Shown here in pieces: positions 11,569 through 22,984 of a DNA stretch of 64,000 bases. A model generated the notes under the pieces. The model was given only the letters and a program-made list of their open reading frames with translations, was not told where the DNA came from and searched no databases. This stretch comes from Polyodon spathula. Its lineage: Eukaryota; Chordata; Actinopteri; Acipenseriformes; Polyodontidae. Every line of letters starts with the position of its first letter. The stretch's first letter is position 1. Position numbers and translations under genes: made by a program. The stretch lies in contig NC_054559.1 in the NCBI RefSeq assembly GCF_017654505.1, positions 2,575,146 through 2,639,145 on the forward strand, read 5' to 3'.

Positions 11569-11718
11569 CACTGTTCAAAAGGAAGACATGAAGGTTGTGC
11601 ACCAAGAGGCAGCAAACAAAATGATAGAGGATTTAAAGAGAGAGCTGGCTGTTAAAGGGGGAAAGGCAGAAGGAGAACATACCTTTGAAGCTGACCATGA
11701 TGTAGTAATAATAATTTG
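11569..11718 (+). pseudogene. Candidate exon 1 of an unrecognised plus-strand gene
   Basis: A pyrimidine-rich stretch ending TTTTAG precedes an open frame reading KEDMKVVHQEAANKMIEDL and then KRELAVKGGKAEGEHTFEADHD. The composition is coding-like and charged, perhaps helical. A clear donor is lacking; shortly after, in another frame, DSDMDDYKRYLR appears, suggesting a frameshift. I do not recognise the family. It could be a decayed host exon or a piece of a transposon gene. Confidence 0.35.
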
Positions 11719-12520
11719 ATTCTGACATGGATGATTACAAAAGATATCTTCGGTGATAAATGGGCAAACTTATAGATGTAAGTACTGGAAACAATCAGGT
11801 AGAGCGACTTAACATATCTATACCAGATTGTAGATTACTTTTGACATCAGATTTATATTTAAAAAAATTGTAACATTAATAGATTAAGCATTTCTGTTAA
11901 TTGTATATGCAAAGTACTAATCAGCTCAAACTTAACAAATATAACTGTCAAAATCAATCTGAAACAAAGTGCCCTGTTTGTCTAAACATGATTCTGGGCA
12001 ACCCTGGGCAGCTGCTGAATTCCTTCTCTTGTTCTCCATAATTAAGTGTATACTAATGTCTTATGATCTTACCATGATGTGTGATGTTCTTAAATAATTA
12101 CCAAAACTGTTTTAATGTGATTTTTATCAAGGATAGAAAACAGTATTAGTGTATGCACATTGACCTAAAGGTGTACTTTAAGGATTATAGATCACTTTTT
12201 ACATGCTTTATTTTACTCTTTTAAATGTGCATAAAACACCAAAGAACTTTGTTATACCTAATATACCATTTTGTGTACAATTATCAACTGTGGTCTGTCA
12301 ACTTACGTCATAAAAGAATTGGTGTTTTCATTTCTACAAAAAGACAATTTACTTTGCCCATACAAGTGATCACTTGCTGTTTTGCTAGATCATTAGCCAT
12401 AACAATAACAATACTGATTAGAAACTATGTACATAAGATACACATTTATATAAATCCAGTGTCATTTGAGTTTTTTTTTTTTATATATTGCTTTGTAACT
12501 TGCTGTTGACTTGGATATAG

Positions 12521-12720
12521 ATGAAGAAGTTGAGCTTGATGAAAGGTGGAAGAGCAACAGAGTCTTAGAGGAAGGAGTTAAAAAACTAAAGGAAGAAAGG
12601 GCAGCTAAAGCCCAGTAGATCAAGAGGATAGGAATTGCCGAGATATTCTAAGTGTACTAAAATGTGAAATTCATGATTCCAGGGTAGTTGGTATCTATTT
12701 AGGCAGCTGCTTATGCAAAA
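12521..12720 (+). pseudogene. Candidate exon 2 of the same unrecognised gene
   Basis: An acceptor-like TTGGATATAG is followed by an open frame DEEVELDERWKSNRVLEEG then VKKLKEERAAKAQ and a stop. In a neighbouring frame, CRDILSVLKCEIHDSRVVG continues with coding-like composition, so a frameshift near 12610 is likely. The basic-acidic helix resembles no family I can name. Orientation and spacing match the piece at 11569. Confidence 0.35.
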
Positions 12721-13317
12721 TGTAGATGGCCAACCTTACATAATTGCATTACGGAAACAGCTGGCTCTCTGGAGTCCTTGGACAAAATATGTCTCGTAGT
12801 TTTAATATTTCAAAAACAGTGTACTAAGTAAATAAGTCTTAACTCCTACTAACAAGGAAAATCTGCATGATTTATGAATTGACCTGGCTTCCCAGTGCTA
12901 AAGTGACCAGGCAATCCAGAAAGTGAGCCTACTGCTGAAAATGCTAAAAAGCTTAATTTCCTAATATGGAGCAAATATTTTGTAACCACTCCGCATGATA
13001 AACATATTAATATTGTTTGAAACAATTTTATTCAAAGCATTTCAATGGTTCTCTGTGTCAAAGTGTAGACTACACTTAGAGAAAGTGTAGTTATCTTGGG
13101 CTAGATCCTTTTAGTTTTAGCAGTATTTGAGTGTGGTCCAATAAACACATTCAGATTACACTTTTTACTTTTATAATGTTTGTGTGTATGCAACAGTACT
13201 TTAAAGCAGCAATTAGTCCCATTTTAAAGAGCGGAAGGTGTAAAAACAAGCTTTGCAGGCAGGACCAGCTCACAATACAGCTATCAATGGTTTCTTTTTA
13301 AATTTGTTTTTATATAG

Positions 13318-13499
13318 AACTGCCTGCAATGGTAACCAGTTTCAAAGCTCTATGGAACAAAATGTGTCTTAAGTCCAAATCCAGTGAGTCTCAAAATTCT
13401 TTCACTTCAAGCTATGATATGCCAAGTTCCCAATAGTTTTCACCATCACCCAGCCTCTCATCACTAGCTTCTGAATCTAGCTGTTTGCATGAAAATCAG
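13318..13499 (+). pseudogene. Candidate exon 3 of the same unrecognised gene
   Basis: TTTTTATATAG precedes a frame reading ELPAMVTSFKALWNKMCLKS and a serine-rich tail, ending in ESSCLHENQ at a consensus donor CAG|GTAAAA. One TAG interrupts the frame about two thirds through. The splice-like borders on both sides make this the best bounded of the three pieces. The function is unknown. Confidence 0.35.
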
Positions 13500-13567
13500 G
13501 TAAAAGAGCCTAATTGCAAAACACAACCTAGCTTTTCAACGTATGTTCATGCAAGTTTTTGGTAATA

Positions 13568-14352
13568 CAGCGGCTCTTAAAAGTATTTTAGTGGAGTTTT
13601 TGCCACTGATCAACACAAAAAAGTCCATAATGTCAAAGTGAAAAATAAAATCTACAAATTGTTGTAAATTAACATAAGTATTCACCCCCTTTGCTGTGAC
13701 ACACCTAAATAAGCTCTGGTGCAACCAATTGTCTTTAGAAGTCACATAATTAGTTGAATGGAGTCCACCTGTGTGCAATTAAGGTGTTTCACAAGATTTC
13801 AGCATAAATACACCTGTCTCTGGGAGGTCTCACAGTTGGTTAGTACATTTCCTAACAAAAACTACATCATGAAGACGAAGGAACATTCAAAGCAAATCCA
13901 GAATAAGGTTCTTCAAAAGCACCAATCAGGGGTAGGATATAAGAACATTTCCAAGGCATTGAATATCCCCCAGAGCACAGTAAAGTCCATTATTAAGAAA
14001 TGGAGAGAATATGTCAGAAATGTGAACCTATCTAGAACAGGCCGTCCTCAAAAACCGAGTATCCGGGCGAGAAGGGAACTAGTGGGAACCACGAAGAGGC
14101 CTATGGCAACTCTAAAGGAGTTACAGTCTTCCATGGCTGAGCTGGGAGACACTCTGCATACAATTATTTTCTGTTTTGTATTTGTAATTAATTTAGAACA
14201 ATTTGTAGATTTTATTTTTCACTTTGACATTATAGGCTTTTTTTGTGTTGATCAGTGGCAAAAACTCCTAATTAAATCCATTTTGTTTCCATGTTGTAAC
14301 ACAATAAAATGTGGAAAAGTCCAAGGGGGGTGAATACTATTGAGAGCCACTG
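13568..14352 (+). mobile_element. Tc1-like transposon, internally deleted
   Basis: Inverted ends CAGCGGCTC at 13568 and CAGTGGCTC (reversed) ending at 14352 are flanked by TA at 13566-13567 and 14353-14354. The right inverted arm is about 200 bases and contains GTATTCACCCCC near its tip and TTTGCCACTGATCAACAC further in. The left arm has both blocks in altered order and spacing, so it has been rearranged. Only the N-terminal part of the transposase remains. Confidence 0.88.
13869..14160 (+). pseudogene. Tc1 transposase fragment, DNA-binding part only
   Basis: From ATG at 13869 the frame encodes MKTKEHSKQIQNKVLQKHQ and the helix-turn-helix stretch YKNISKALNIPQSTVKSII, then the GRP motif SRTGRPQKPS. 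This is the paired-type DNA-binding half of a Tc1 transposase. The DDE catalytic half is missing; the frame passes into inverted-repeat sequence after about residue 97. No activity is possible from this copy alone. Confidence 0.85.
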
Positions 14353-14772
14353 TATCTTGGTTACTGTATTGCATGCTTTGCTGTCTGTGCAGTTATGTGT
14401 TGGAGACCAAACATACATTTAATTTGCAGCTTTGTAAGTATGTTTTGTTGTAATGCACTGAGAATATATAGTATATTTTCTATATTCACACATGTATATT
14501 TAGTTCTAGTTATTCATTATTTAAAGGTATTTTATTTGTGTTTTTTTTTTTTTGTTATACTGTACCTGTTCAGATTCTTTAAATAGGGCACAGATTATGT
14601 TAATAGCTAAGAAGATAGGTATGTATGCAGATAACCAAGGCTTGGACAGAAAAGTATCGAAACAATAAAAGCCTTTGTTCTACATTGTATTTTCAGTTTT
14701 ATTGCTGCATCCTTTTATTGTTCATAAAAATCCCTTACAACCTTTTAACCTTAATTTTCAGTTTATCCTCTC

Positions 14773-14806
<34 letters not shown>

Positions 14807-14808
14807 AT

Positions 14809-14845
<37 letters not shown>
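14773..14845. repeat. (TA)n microsatellite
   Basis: About 70 bases of nearly pure AT dinucleotides with a few phase breaks. Confidence 0.95.
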
Positions 14846-15534
14846 CCCACATGTAACAATTAAGGGAATCTAATTGCAACCGGATCAACATTTGTGTTCC
14901 AAGGCACAAGGTTCCGTGTTTAACTTGTCCTATGTTTGTACACATGGGTGTTACTGGGTTTAGAGGCACAAGTTCAAACTCAACCGACAAATTTCCGAGC
15001 GTGTGTGTGGTCTGCGGTGTGTAAAAATGGACACGACAAATTAGCTGCGAAAACACAGTGCACACCAGAAGCGATCACAGAAACGACGCAACAGCTGGAA
15101 ACTTGCCAGATATTTCAGAAAGTATGATTACTAGAAAATGGCTTATTTATTATTATAGGTCAGGGAAATTAGGTACGGGGTGCCCACCCCTTGTGTGCAT
15201 TTTATTATTTATGTAGGTATTCATTTATTATTATTATTATTAGTAGTAGTAGTAGCATATAAATATATTGTGTTTATGTGCGGACAGATGAAAGCTGTCT
15301 GACATGATTATTTATTATTTAAGATGATGGCAAAAAGCAGTGCGTTTTGTTTATTTAAAAACCTTGTGCAGAAGGTGACCATCTCCCGAGTTAATTCATT
15401 GATTAATTGTTGCTAATTGGGACATGTTCAAATATATAAAAGGGCACTCTGACAAAAGTGAAAAAAACACTAACAATTATAAACAAGCATATTTAAGATA
15501 TAGCAGTTGTTTCTCTATTAAGAAGTCTTCCCAG
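14846..15534. other. No gene seen; short (TTA)n/(GTA)n repeat
   Basis: Non-repetitive sequence with a trinucleotide tract of ATT and AGT units at about 15225-15256. I see no supported exon. Confidence 0.5.
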
Positions 15535-15539
15535 CGACA

Positions 15540-15890
15540 GGAGGCAGTCTTCCCAGCGACAGCGAGTGGGAGAAGTACAGGCATGGAAAAGTACAGAGCA
15601 GTTTAGAAGCAGTAAGGAGAAATTGCATCTTGAATTGCTTTAATCAGAAAACAGAGGACATTGGCGAAACACAGCAGCAGCTCAAAGTCAAACAGCCGTG
15701 TGTGTTTTTCTGATAACAAACAAGCTGAAACTTGGAGCAGCTGATTCAAATTCAGCGCCGTTCTGAGACACGGGCGAGGGGAGGAGCCAACAGCACAGCA
15801 GAACAACGCAGTTAAACGAGGCAGTCTTCCCAGCGACAGCGAGTGGGAGAAGTACAGGCGTGGAAAAGTACAGAGCAGTTTAGAAGCAGT
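15540..15890 (+). promoter_or_regulatory. Tandem leader monomer of the CR1-like LINE
   Basis: The block GAGGCAGTCTTCCCAGCGAC plus about 50 following bases occurs at 15540 and again at 15820, each leading into AGAGCAGTTTAGAAGCAG. Copy C has the same arrangement at 55455 and 55720. Repeated 5' units are known as promoter monomers in some other LINEs; promoter function here is inference. Confidence 0.5.
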
Positions 15891-15956
15891 TTGAAAGCAG
15901 GTTGACGGCTGCAGAAGAAACTAAACTTCAAAAAAAAAAAAAAAAAAACCCTCAAC

Positions 15957-16376
15957 ATGGTCTTCAAGCCAGTAATCTGTGACACCTGCTTGATGTGGGA
16001 AATCTGAGAAAATGCAGCGGAGCTAAACCAAGTGTGCGTAAAGTGCAGCGCGATCCAGGATTTGCATAAACTAGTACGTATGCTAGAAATGGAGCTGGAA
16101 GAAGTGAGACAGCAACAGGATCTTGAGGAACTGGCACACCCACAATTCATGGAAGTCTGCATCACCCCTAACAGACTGAAAGCCACCAGGGAGATAGAAG
16201 GTCAGAACAGCTGGGTTCAGGTAGGCAGAAGCAGGGAAAAAAAGAAACTTCGTCAAACACAACCACCAGAAATCAAAACAACCAACAGATTTGAGTCACT
16301 TCAGAATTTTGATGAGCAGAACCAACAACAAGAGAATGAAAGGAACAACATCCAGGACCATGTGTACTGCATTTAA
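15957..16376 (+). pseudogene. LINE B ORF1, SGNH domain deleted
   Basis: ATG at 15957 starts MVFKPVICDTC with the same TGA after MWEI as in copy A. The frame resumes with CVKC and a glutamate-rich helix (LEMELEEVRQQQDLEELAH). At about 16360 the sequence jumps from the segment matching 56248 in copy C to that matching 56720, removing some 470 bases and all three SGNH blocks. It then ends VYCI and stop. Confidence 0.88.
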
Positions 16377-16380
16377 ATAA

Positions 16381-19275
16381 CAAGGGAACCAGTCTACTTG
16401 GAGAAAAGATCCTCGAGCAGGTTCAGAAGCATTTAAACTAGAAAGGAAGGTATCAACAAAAAAACAGGAAGGGAGACCGCATCAAAACAAGAACAACAAC
16501 TCAGGTAAAACAACCATTAAATGTATTTATCTAAATGCTAGAAGTATCAGAAACAAAATTCTAGAACTTGAAGCTACTGCACTAACAGGTAACTGTGATG
16601 TGATAGGTGTTACAGAAACGTGGTTGTCTGAGAGTGATGGGGACGAATATAATATTTGTGGGTATACACTATATAGGAAAGAGAGGCAGGACAGAAGAGG
16701 AGGAGGGGTAGCGCTATACATAAGAAACAGTCTTGAAGCCCAGGTGTTAAACCTGGACAAAGAAAATAAAACCGAATCAATATGGGTCAGAATAACGGAC
16801 AAAAATTCAAAGGGCATAATAATAGGAGCATGCTATAGACCGCCAGATTCAGACGGTGAGCAAAATAATCTGTTATACAATGACATTAGAAATGCGTGTA
16901 GCAAAGGAGAAGCCATACTAATGGGGGATTTCAACTTCCCCCAAATAAAATGGGAAAACCCGGTGGGTAGCACGAAGGATGAAATAGAAATGGTGGAAAT
17001 GACAAATGACTGCTTCCTAACACAATTTGTCAAGGCACCGACTAGAGGGGAGGCATGCCTTGATTTAGTCTTTTCAAATAATGAAGATAGAATAACTAAA
17101 ACAGAGGTCAGAGAACCACTGGCAAACTCAGACCACAACATGGTCTCATTTGAAGTGTTTTTTAAAACCCCAAAAGTAATGACTAAAGCTAAGGTTTACA
17201 ATTTTAGAAAAGCAAACTATGAAGGTATGAAACAGAGACTAACAGAAGTAGATTGGAGTAAAATAGAGAACACACCCACAGAAGAAGGATGGTTGTTCTT
17301 CAAAAAATGTAGTACTAGAGGCACAAAACAATCATATCCCTAAAGTAGACAAATCTAAATGTAAAACTAAATTGCCAAAATGGTTTAATAGATCAATTAA
17401 AAAAAATATTCAGCGAAAAAAGGCACTTTACAGAGCATTAAAAAAGGACCAAAAAGAAAGTATGCAGAAAGAGTACACAGAACTGCAAACGCAAGTCAAA
17501 AAGGAAGTTAGAAAGGCCAAGAGAGAAATAGAAATAAACATTGCTAAGGGGGCTAAAACCAATTCCAAAATGTTTTTCCAATATTACAACAGCAAGCGAA
17601 CATTCAAAGAGATTAAATGGTAAAATGATGCAAATGGCAAAATCGTATATCAAGAAAAAAAATAGCAAAAATATTAAATGATTACTTTTCACAAGTTTTT
17701 ACAAAGGAAGATACTGACAACATGCCCCACATGTCATCCAGCTCCTATCCAGTTTTAAATAACTTTAGCATAACCGAGGCAGAAGTGTTAAAGGGACTAG
17801 GAGCTCTTAAAATAAACAAATCCCCTGGGCTGGATGAGATCCTCCCAGTAGTACTCAAAGAAATGAAAGAAGTAATTTACAAACCGCTAACCAAGATCAT
17901 GCAGCAGTCTCTTGACACAGGGGTGGTACCGACAGACTGGAAAATTGCAAACGTAATACCGATCCACAAAAAGGGAAACAAAACTGAACCAGGTAACTAC
18001 AGACCAGTAAGCCTGACTTCTATTATATGTAAACTTATGGAAACTATAATAAGATCCAAAATGGAAAATTACCTATATGGTAACAGGATCCTGGGAGACA
18101 GTCAACATGGTTTTAGGAAAGGGAGATCGTGTCTAACTAACTTGCTTGATTTTTTTGAGGATGCAACATCGATAATGGATAATTGCAAAGCATACGACAT
18201 GGTTTATTTAGATTTCCAGAAAGCTTTTGACAAAGTCCCGCACAAAAGATTAATTCTCAAACTGAACGCAGTTGGGATTCAAGGAAACACATGTACATGG
18301 ATTAGGGAGTGGTTAACATGTAGAGAACAGAAAGTACTGATTAGAGGAAAAACCTCAGAATGGAGTGTGGTAACCAGCGGTGTACCACAGGGATCAGTAT
18401 TAGGTCATCTGCTATTCCTAATCTACATGAATGATTTAGATTCTGGTATAGTAAGCAAACTTGTTAAATTTGCAGACGACACAAAAGTAGGAGGAGTGGC
18501 AAACACTGTTGCAGCAGCAAAGGTCATTCAAAATGATCTAGACAAGATTCAGAACTGGGCAGACACATGGCAAATGACATTTAATAGAGAAAAGTGTAAG
18601 GTACTGCACGCAGGAAATAAAAATGTACATTATAAATATCATATGGGAGATATTGAAATTGGAGAAGGAATCTATGAAAAAGACCTAGGAGTTTTTGTTG
18701 ACTCAGAAATGTCTTCATCTAGACAATGTGGGGAAGCTATAAAAAAGGCTAACAGGATGATCGGATACATTGTGAAAAGTGTTGAATTTAAATCAAGGGA
18801 AGTAATGTTAAAACTGTACAATGCACTTGTAAGACCTCATCTTGAATATTGTGTTCAGTTCTGGTCACCTCGCTATAAAAAAGATATTGCTGCTCTAGAA
18901 AGAGTGCAAAGAAGAGCGACCAGAATTATTCCGGGCTTAAAAGGCATGTCATATGCAGACAGGCTAAAAGAATTGAATCTGTTCAGTCTTGAACAAAGAA
19001 GACTACGTGGCGACCTAATTCAAGCATTCCAAATTCTAAAAGGTATTGACAGTGTCGACCCAAGGGACTTTTTCAGCCTGAAAAAAGAAACAAGGACCAG
19101 GGGTCACAAATGGAGTTTAGACAAAGGGGCATTTAGAACAGAAAATAGGAGGCACTTTTTTACACAGAGAATTGTGAGGGTCTGGAATCAACTCCCCAGA
19201 AATTTTGTTGAAGCTGACACCCTGGGATCCTTCAAGAAGCTGCTTGATGAGATTTTGGGATCAATAAGCTACTAA
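16381..19275 (+). pseudogene. LINE B ORF2, frameshifted
   Basis: The endonuclease region (TETWLS, RRGGGVALYIRN, MGDFNFP, SDHNMVSF) is intact to about 17306, where the A-run has six bases instead of the five in copy C. Near 17618 a small deletion and substitutions create a stop. Reverse transcriptase is open from 17722 to 19275 with LDFQKAFDKVP, SGVPQGSVLG and FADDTK, and a C-terminal domain ending LDEILGSISY. The RT part would be complete if the two upstream breaks were absent. Confidence 0.92.
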
Positions 19276-19337
19276 CAACCAAACGAGAAAGATGGGCCAA
19301 ATGGCCTCCTCTCGTTTGTAAACTTTCTTATGTTCTA

Positions 19338-20621
19338 TTGACCCTAATAAAAGGAACAGGTTGGTGAAACTTACACCCACATTATGGAGCAAGTGAATTG
19401 CTGGCTGCTGCTGGCGATCTAGCAGTTGGTAGGGTCAGTGGATGGAGCAGGAGCAACAACGATTAATCGATCCAGTGGGCCTCTGATGGTCCTTCCAAGT
19501 GCTAATACTGCAGGAGAGAAGCCAGTGGTTTCATGTTTGGCGGTGTTGAGGGCGAAATGGAACTCATGTAGCCACTGATCCCACAGCTGATGGTTTTTTC
19601 CAACGAAGGATGCCACCATGGTTTTTAAGGGGCGGTTAACCCGTTCCGTCAGGTTGGTCTGTGGGTGGTAGCTGGTTGTGAGTTTTTGTACGACTCTCTA
19701 GGTTTTGCACATCTCTGCAAGTAGCTGGCTCGTGAACTGAGGACCAAGGTCTGACAGAATATGTTGCAGGGTTCCCCATTGGGTGAAGATTTCCTGCGTC
19801 AAAATATTCACAATCTTGGTGGTCTTCCTGTCCCGTAACGGAAATAGCTCAACCCACTTTGTGAAGTAATCGACAATTACCAGGATGTAAGTATTACCTT
19901 TTTAACTTCTCAGCAAAGGTCCCATTAGGTCCAGACCCAACATCTCTCCGGGCTCCTTCACAGTAGTGGACTGGAGTTGACCTGTGGGTTTGGTGTTGGA
20001 AGGTTTGTACCTCTGGCAGGTTTGACACTCCTTTATGTGGCGCCACATATCTTTATGAATGGATAGCCACCATTCCAGCTCCAGCATACACAACAAGGTC
20101 TTCATCCTGCCCAGGTGACCTCCCAAAGAGTTGTCATGGTAATGTAGGAGGAAGGAATCCATCAGCTGTTCCAGAATAACCAGCTGGTATCGGAATCCTT
20201 GTTCCTTGTTGGATGGGCAGCCGGCGATACACCAGTCCTTGCTGTTGGATGAATGTGATATGATTATTACTGTCAGTCTTTGAACCTTTGTTACAGATGA
20301 TATCGGAGATAGTTGGGTCTTTGGACTGAGCGGCGAAATCTGGTCCATGGTGGTAGGAAGATCCATGCTACTCGCAGAGGCATTGCTGACACATACTGCT
20401 GCAGAGGGAGTTGAAGGAGGTACAAGAGGAGCTAGGGAGAGTGCATCAGGTACCAGATTAAGACTGCCTTTCCTGTAAATAACAGTAAAAGTGAATTGTT
20501 GTAGGCAAAGAGTCCAGCGGGTCAGTCTGGAAGAGGTTTTCGGGTTATTGAATGCCCAGGAGAGTACAGCGTGGTCTGTGACTACCTCAAACTCTACCCC
20601 CTCCAGATAATGCCGCCAATG
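19338..20621 (-). mobile_element. Ty3/gypsy pol fragment: RNase H end and integrase
   Basis: On the minus strand, from 20621, RNase H C-terminal motifs appear (EFEVVTDHAVLSWAF, RLTRWTLCLQQF). They are followed by an integrase zinc-binding domain near 20200-20000 with HYHDNSLGGHLG and CQTCQRYKPSN (HHCC type). Farther left (19619-19419) is the integrase C-terminal part WDQWLHEFHFALNTAKHETT. The frame is broken between these. LTRs are absent; LINE B abuts the left end and LINE D the right. Confidence 0.85.
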
Positions 20622-22490
20622 CAGTTCTGTGTACTCTTTCTGTGTAAGTTATTTTTGGTCCCTTTTTATGCTCTGTAAATTTAGTTTTACATTTAGATTT
20701 GTCTATTTTAGGGGTGTAATTGTTTTGCGCCTCTAGTATACATTTTTGAAGAACAGCCATCCTTTTTCTAAGGTTGTTTTCTCTATTTTACTTCAATCTA
20801 CTTCTGTTAGTCTCTGTTTCATACCTTCATAGTTTGCTTTTCTAAAATTGTAAACTTTAGCTTTAGTCATTACTTTTGGGGTTTTAAAAAGCACTTCAAA
20901 TGAGACCATGTTGTGGTCTGAATTTGCCAGTGGTTCTATGACCTCTCAGACAACCATGTTTCAGTAACACCTATCACATCATAGTTACCTGTTAGTGCAG
21001 TAGCTTCAAGTTCTAGAATTTTGTTTCTGATACTTCTAGCATTTAGATAAATACATTTAATGGTTGTCTTACCTGAGTTGTTGTTCTTGTTTTGATGCGG
21101 TCTCCCTTCGGTTTTTTTGTTGATTTCTCCCCCCTTCCTTTCTAGTTTAAATGCTTCTGAACCTGCTTGAGGATCTTTTCTCTGAGTAGACTGGTTCCCT
21201 TGTTATTCCAATGCAGTCCATCCCGTCTATACAGATAGTCCTCGTTGTAGAATGTGGTCCAATGATCAAGATGAGTGAAGCCTTCCCGTGTGCATCACGT
21301 CTTCAGCCATGTGTTTTGATTAATTATTTCCAGCTGTCCATATGGTCCTTTGCAAGGTGCCGGTAGTATACCAGAAAATACCACAGTTTTGGTCTTGTCT
21401 TTTAATTTCCTTCCTAGCTCTCTGAATTTGTTTTGCAGGGATGTTGGTCTGTCTCTTCCAATGTTTTTTGTACCGATGTGGACGACTACTACCGGGTCAT
21501 CTCCTGTTCATTCTAGGAGCCTGTCCAAGTTCTCAGTGATGTGCTTGACAGAGGCTCCCGGAAGGCAGCACACTGTTGTAGTAAGGGGGTCCAAACTGCG
21601 AATTGAACTTGCTGTGTTTCTCAATATGGAGTCCCCAACAATCATGACCTCACTTCTTTTTGCTGTCTGGTCACCACTGTCAATGGGGTCCTGGATGTTG
21701 TTCCTTTCATTCTCTTGTTGTTGGTTTTGCTCATCAAAATTTTGAAGTGACTCAAATTTGTTGGTTGTTTTGATTTCTGGTGGTTGTATTTGACAAAGTT
21801 TTCTTTTTTTCCCTGCTTCTGCCTAGCTGAACCCAGCTATTCTGACCTTCTATCTCCCTGGTGGCTTTGTCTGTTAGGGGTGGTACAAACTTCCATGAAT
21901 TGTGGGTGTGCCAGCTCCTCAAGATCCTGTTGCTGTCTCATTTCTTCCAGCTTCATTTCTAGCATACTTATTAGTTTATGCAAGTCCTGGATCACGCGGC
22001 ACTTTACGCACACTTGGTTTAGCTCTGCTGGGTTTTCTCGGATTTCCCACATCATGCAGGTGTCACAGATTACTGGCTTGAAGACCATGTTGATGTTTTT
22101 TTTTTTTTTTTTTTTTATATTTAGTTTCTTCTGCAGCCGTCAACCTGCTTTCAGACTGTTTCTAAACTGCTCTGCACTTTTCCACGTCTGTACTTCTCCC
22201 ACGCTGTCGCTTCCACTCGCTGTCGCTGGGAAGACTGCCTCGTTTATAGCTGCGTTGTTCTGCTGTGCTGTTGGCTCCCCCCCTCCCCCGTGTCTCAGAA
22301 CGGTGGTGAATTTGAATCCGCTGCTCTGAGTTTCAGCTTGTTTGTTATCAGAAAAACACACGCGGCTGTTTGACTTTGAGCTGCAGTGTTTCCCCAGTGT
22401 CTTGTGTTTTTTGATTTAAAGCAATTAAAGATGTCATTTCTCCTTACTGCTTCTAAACTGTTCTGCCCTTTTTCACACCTGTACTTCTCC
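20622..22490 (-). mobile_element. CR1-like LINE, copy D (rearranged fragment)
   Basis: The minus strand has the family leader (22490-22090), ORF1 (22088 to about 21150) and a small part of ORF2 ending near 20622. Large parts of the endonuclease are deleted at about 20942 and 20675. The ORF1 start MVFKPVIC is at 22088 and the CGA codon that is a stop in copies A and B is intact here. SGNH blocks are present but the reading frame is interrupted. The 3' end is missing; the fragment stops against gypsy sequence. Confidence 0.9.
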
Positions 22491-22984
22491 TTTTAACTTT
22501 TAAATCTCTCCTGTCCACACCCGTTCTCCACTTAAGTACACACAACCCCGAGTGAGTGAAAACATGCTGCTTTTTTGCAGCTGTACAGAGACTCGATTGC
22601 TAATCATTCATTCGATTGTAGTCTCGGTACAACTGCACGTGAAATAATTAAGTGCAATTTCCCATGCTTACATATTATTACATTTTACCTGCACGAGAAG
22701 TGCTGTGCAATCCTCATGCCTAAATGCAAATATACATTTTTAATCACTCGTGTTACACAGACCCATTTATATCCCATGTACCAATAACTATACATAAACA
22801 CCAACATTAACACACTACATACAAAATAAAACACTAATAAACACAAAGGAGTTGGACACTCCGCCTCACTTATCTAATCAGATTCGAAGTAAAAACCCAA
22901 TCCCCACAGCATGTCAATAAAGACAACAGAATTAAAAATCTGAGAATTGCTTATATTAAAATGAATTTAACCATGAATTTCCTT
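22491..22984. other. No recognisable feature
   Basis: Mixed-composition sequence between LINE D and the minisatellite with no supported exon or repeat. Confidence 0.45.

Larger units (their letters stand above)
15535..19336 (+). mobile_element. CR1-like LINE, copy B
   Basis: The copy starts with the family leader and ends in the family tail CTTTCTTATGTTCT. Its leader includes two copies, about 280 bases apart (15540 and 15820), of a segment with GCGACAGCGAGTGGGAGAAG. ORF1 lost its hydrolase half by deletion. ORF2 has frame breaks near 17306 and 17622. Confidence 0.93.
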
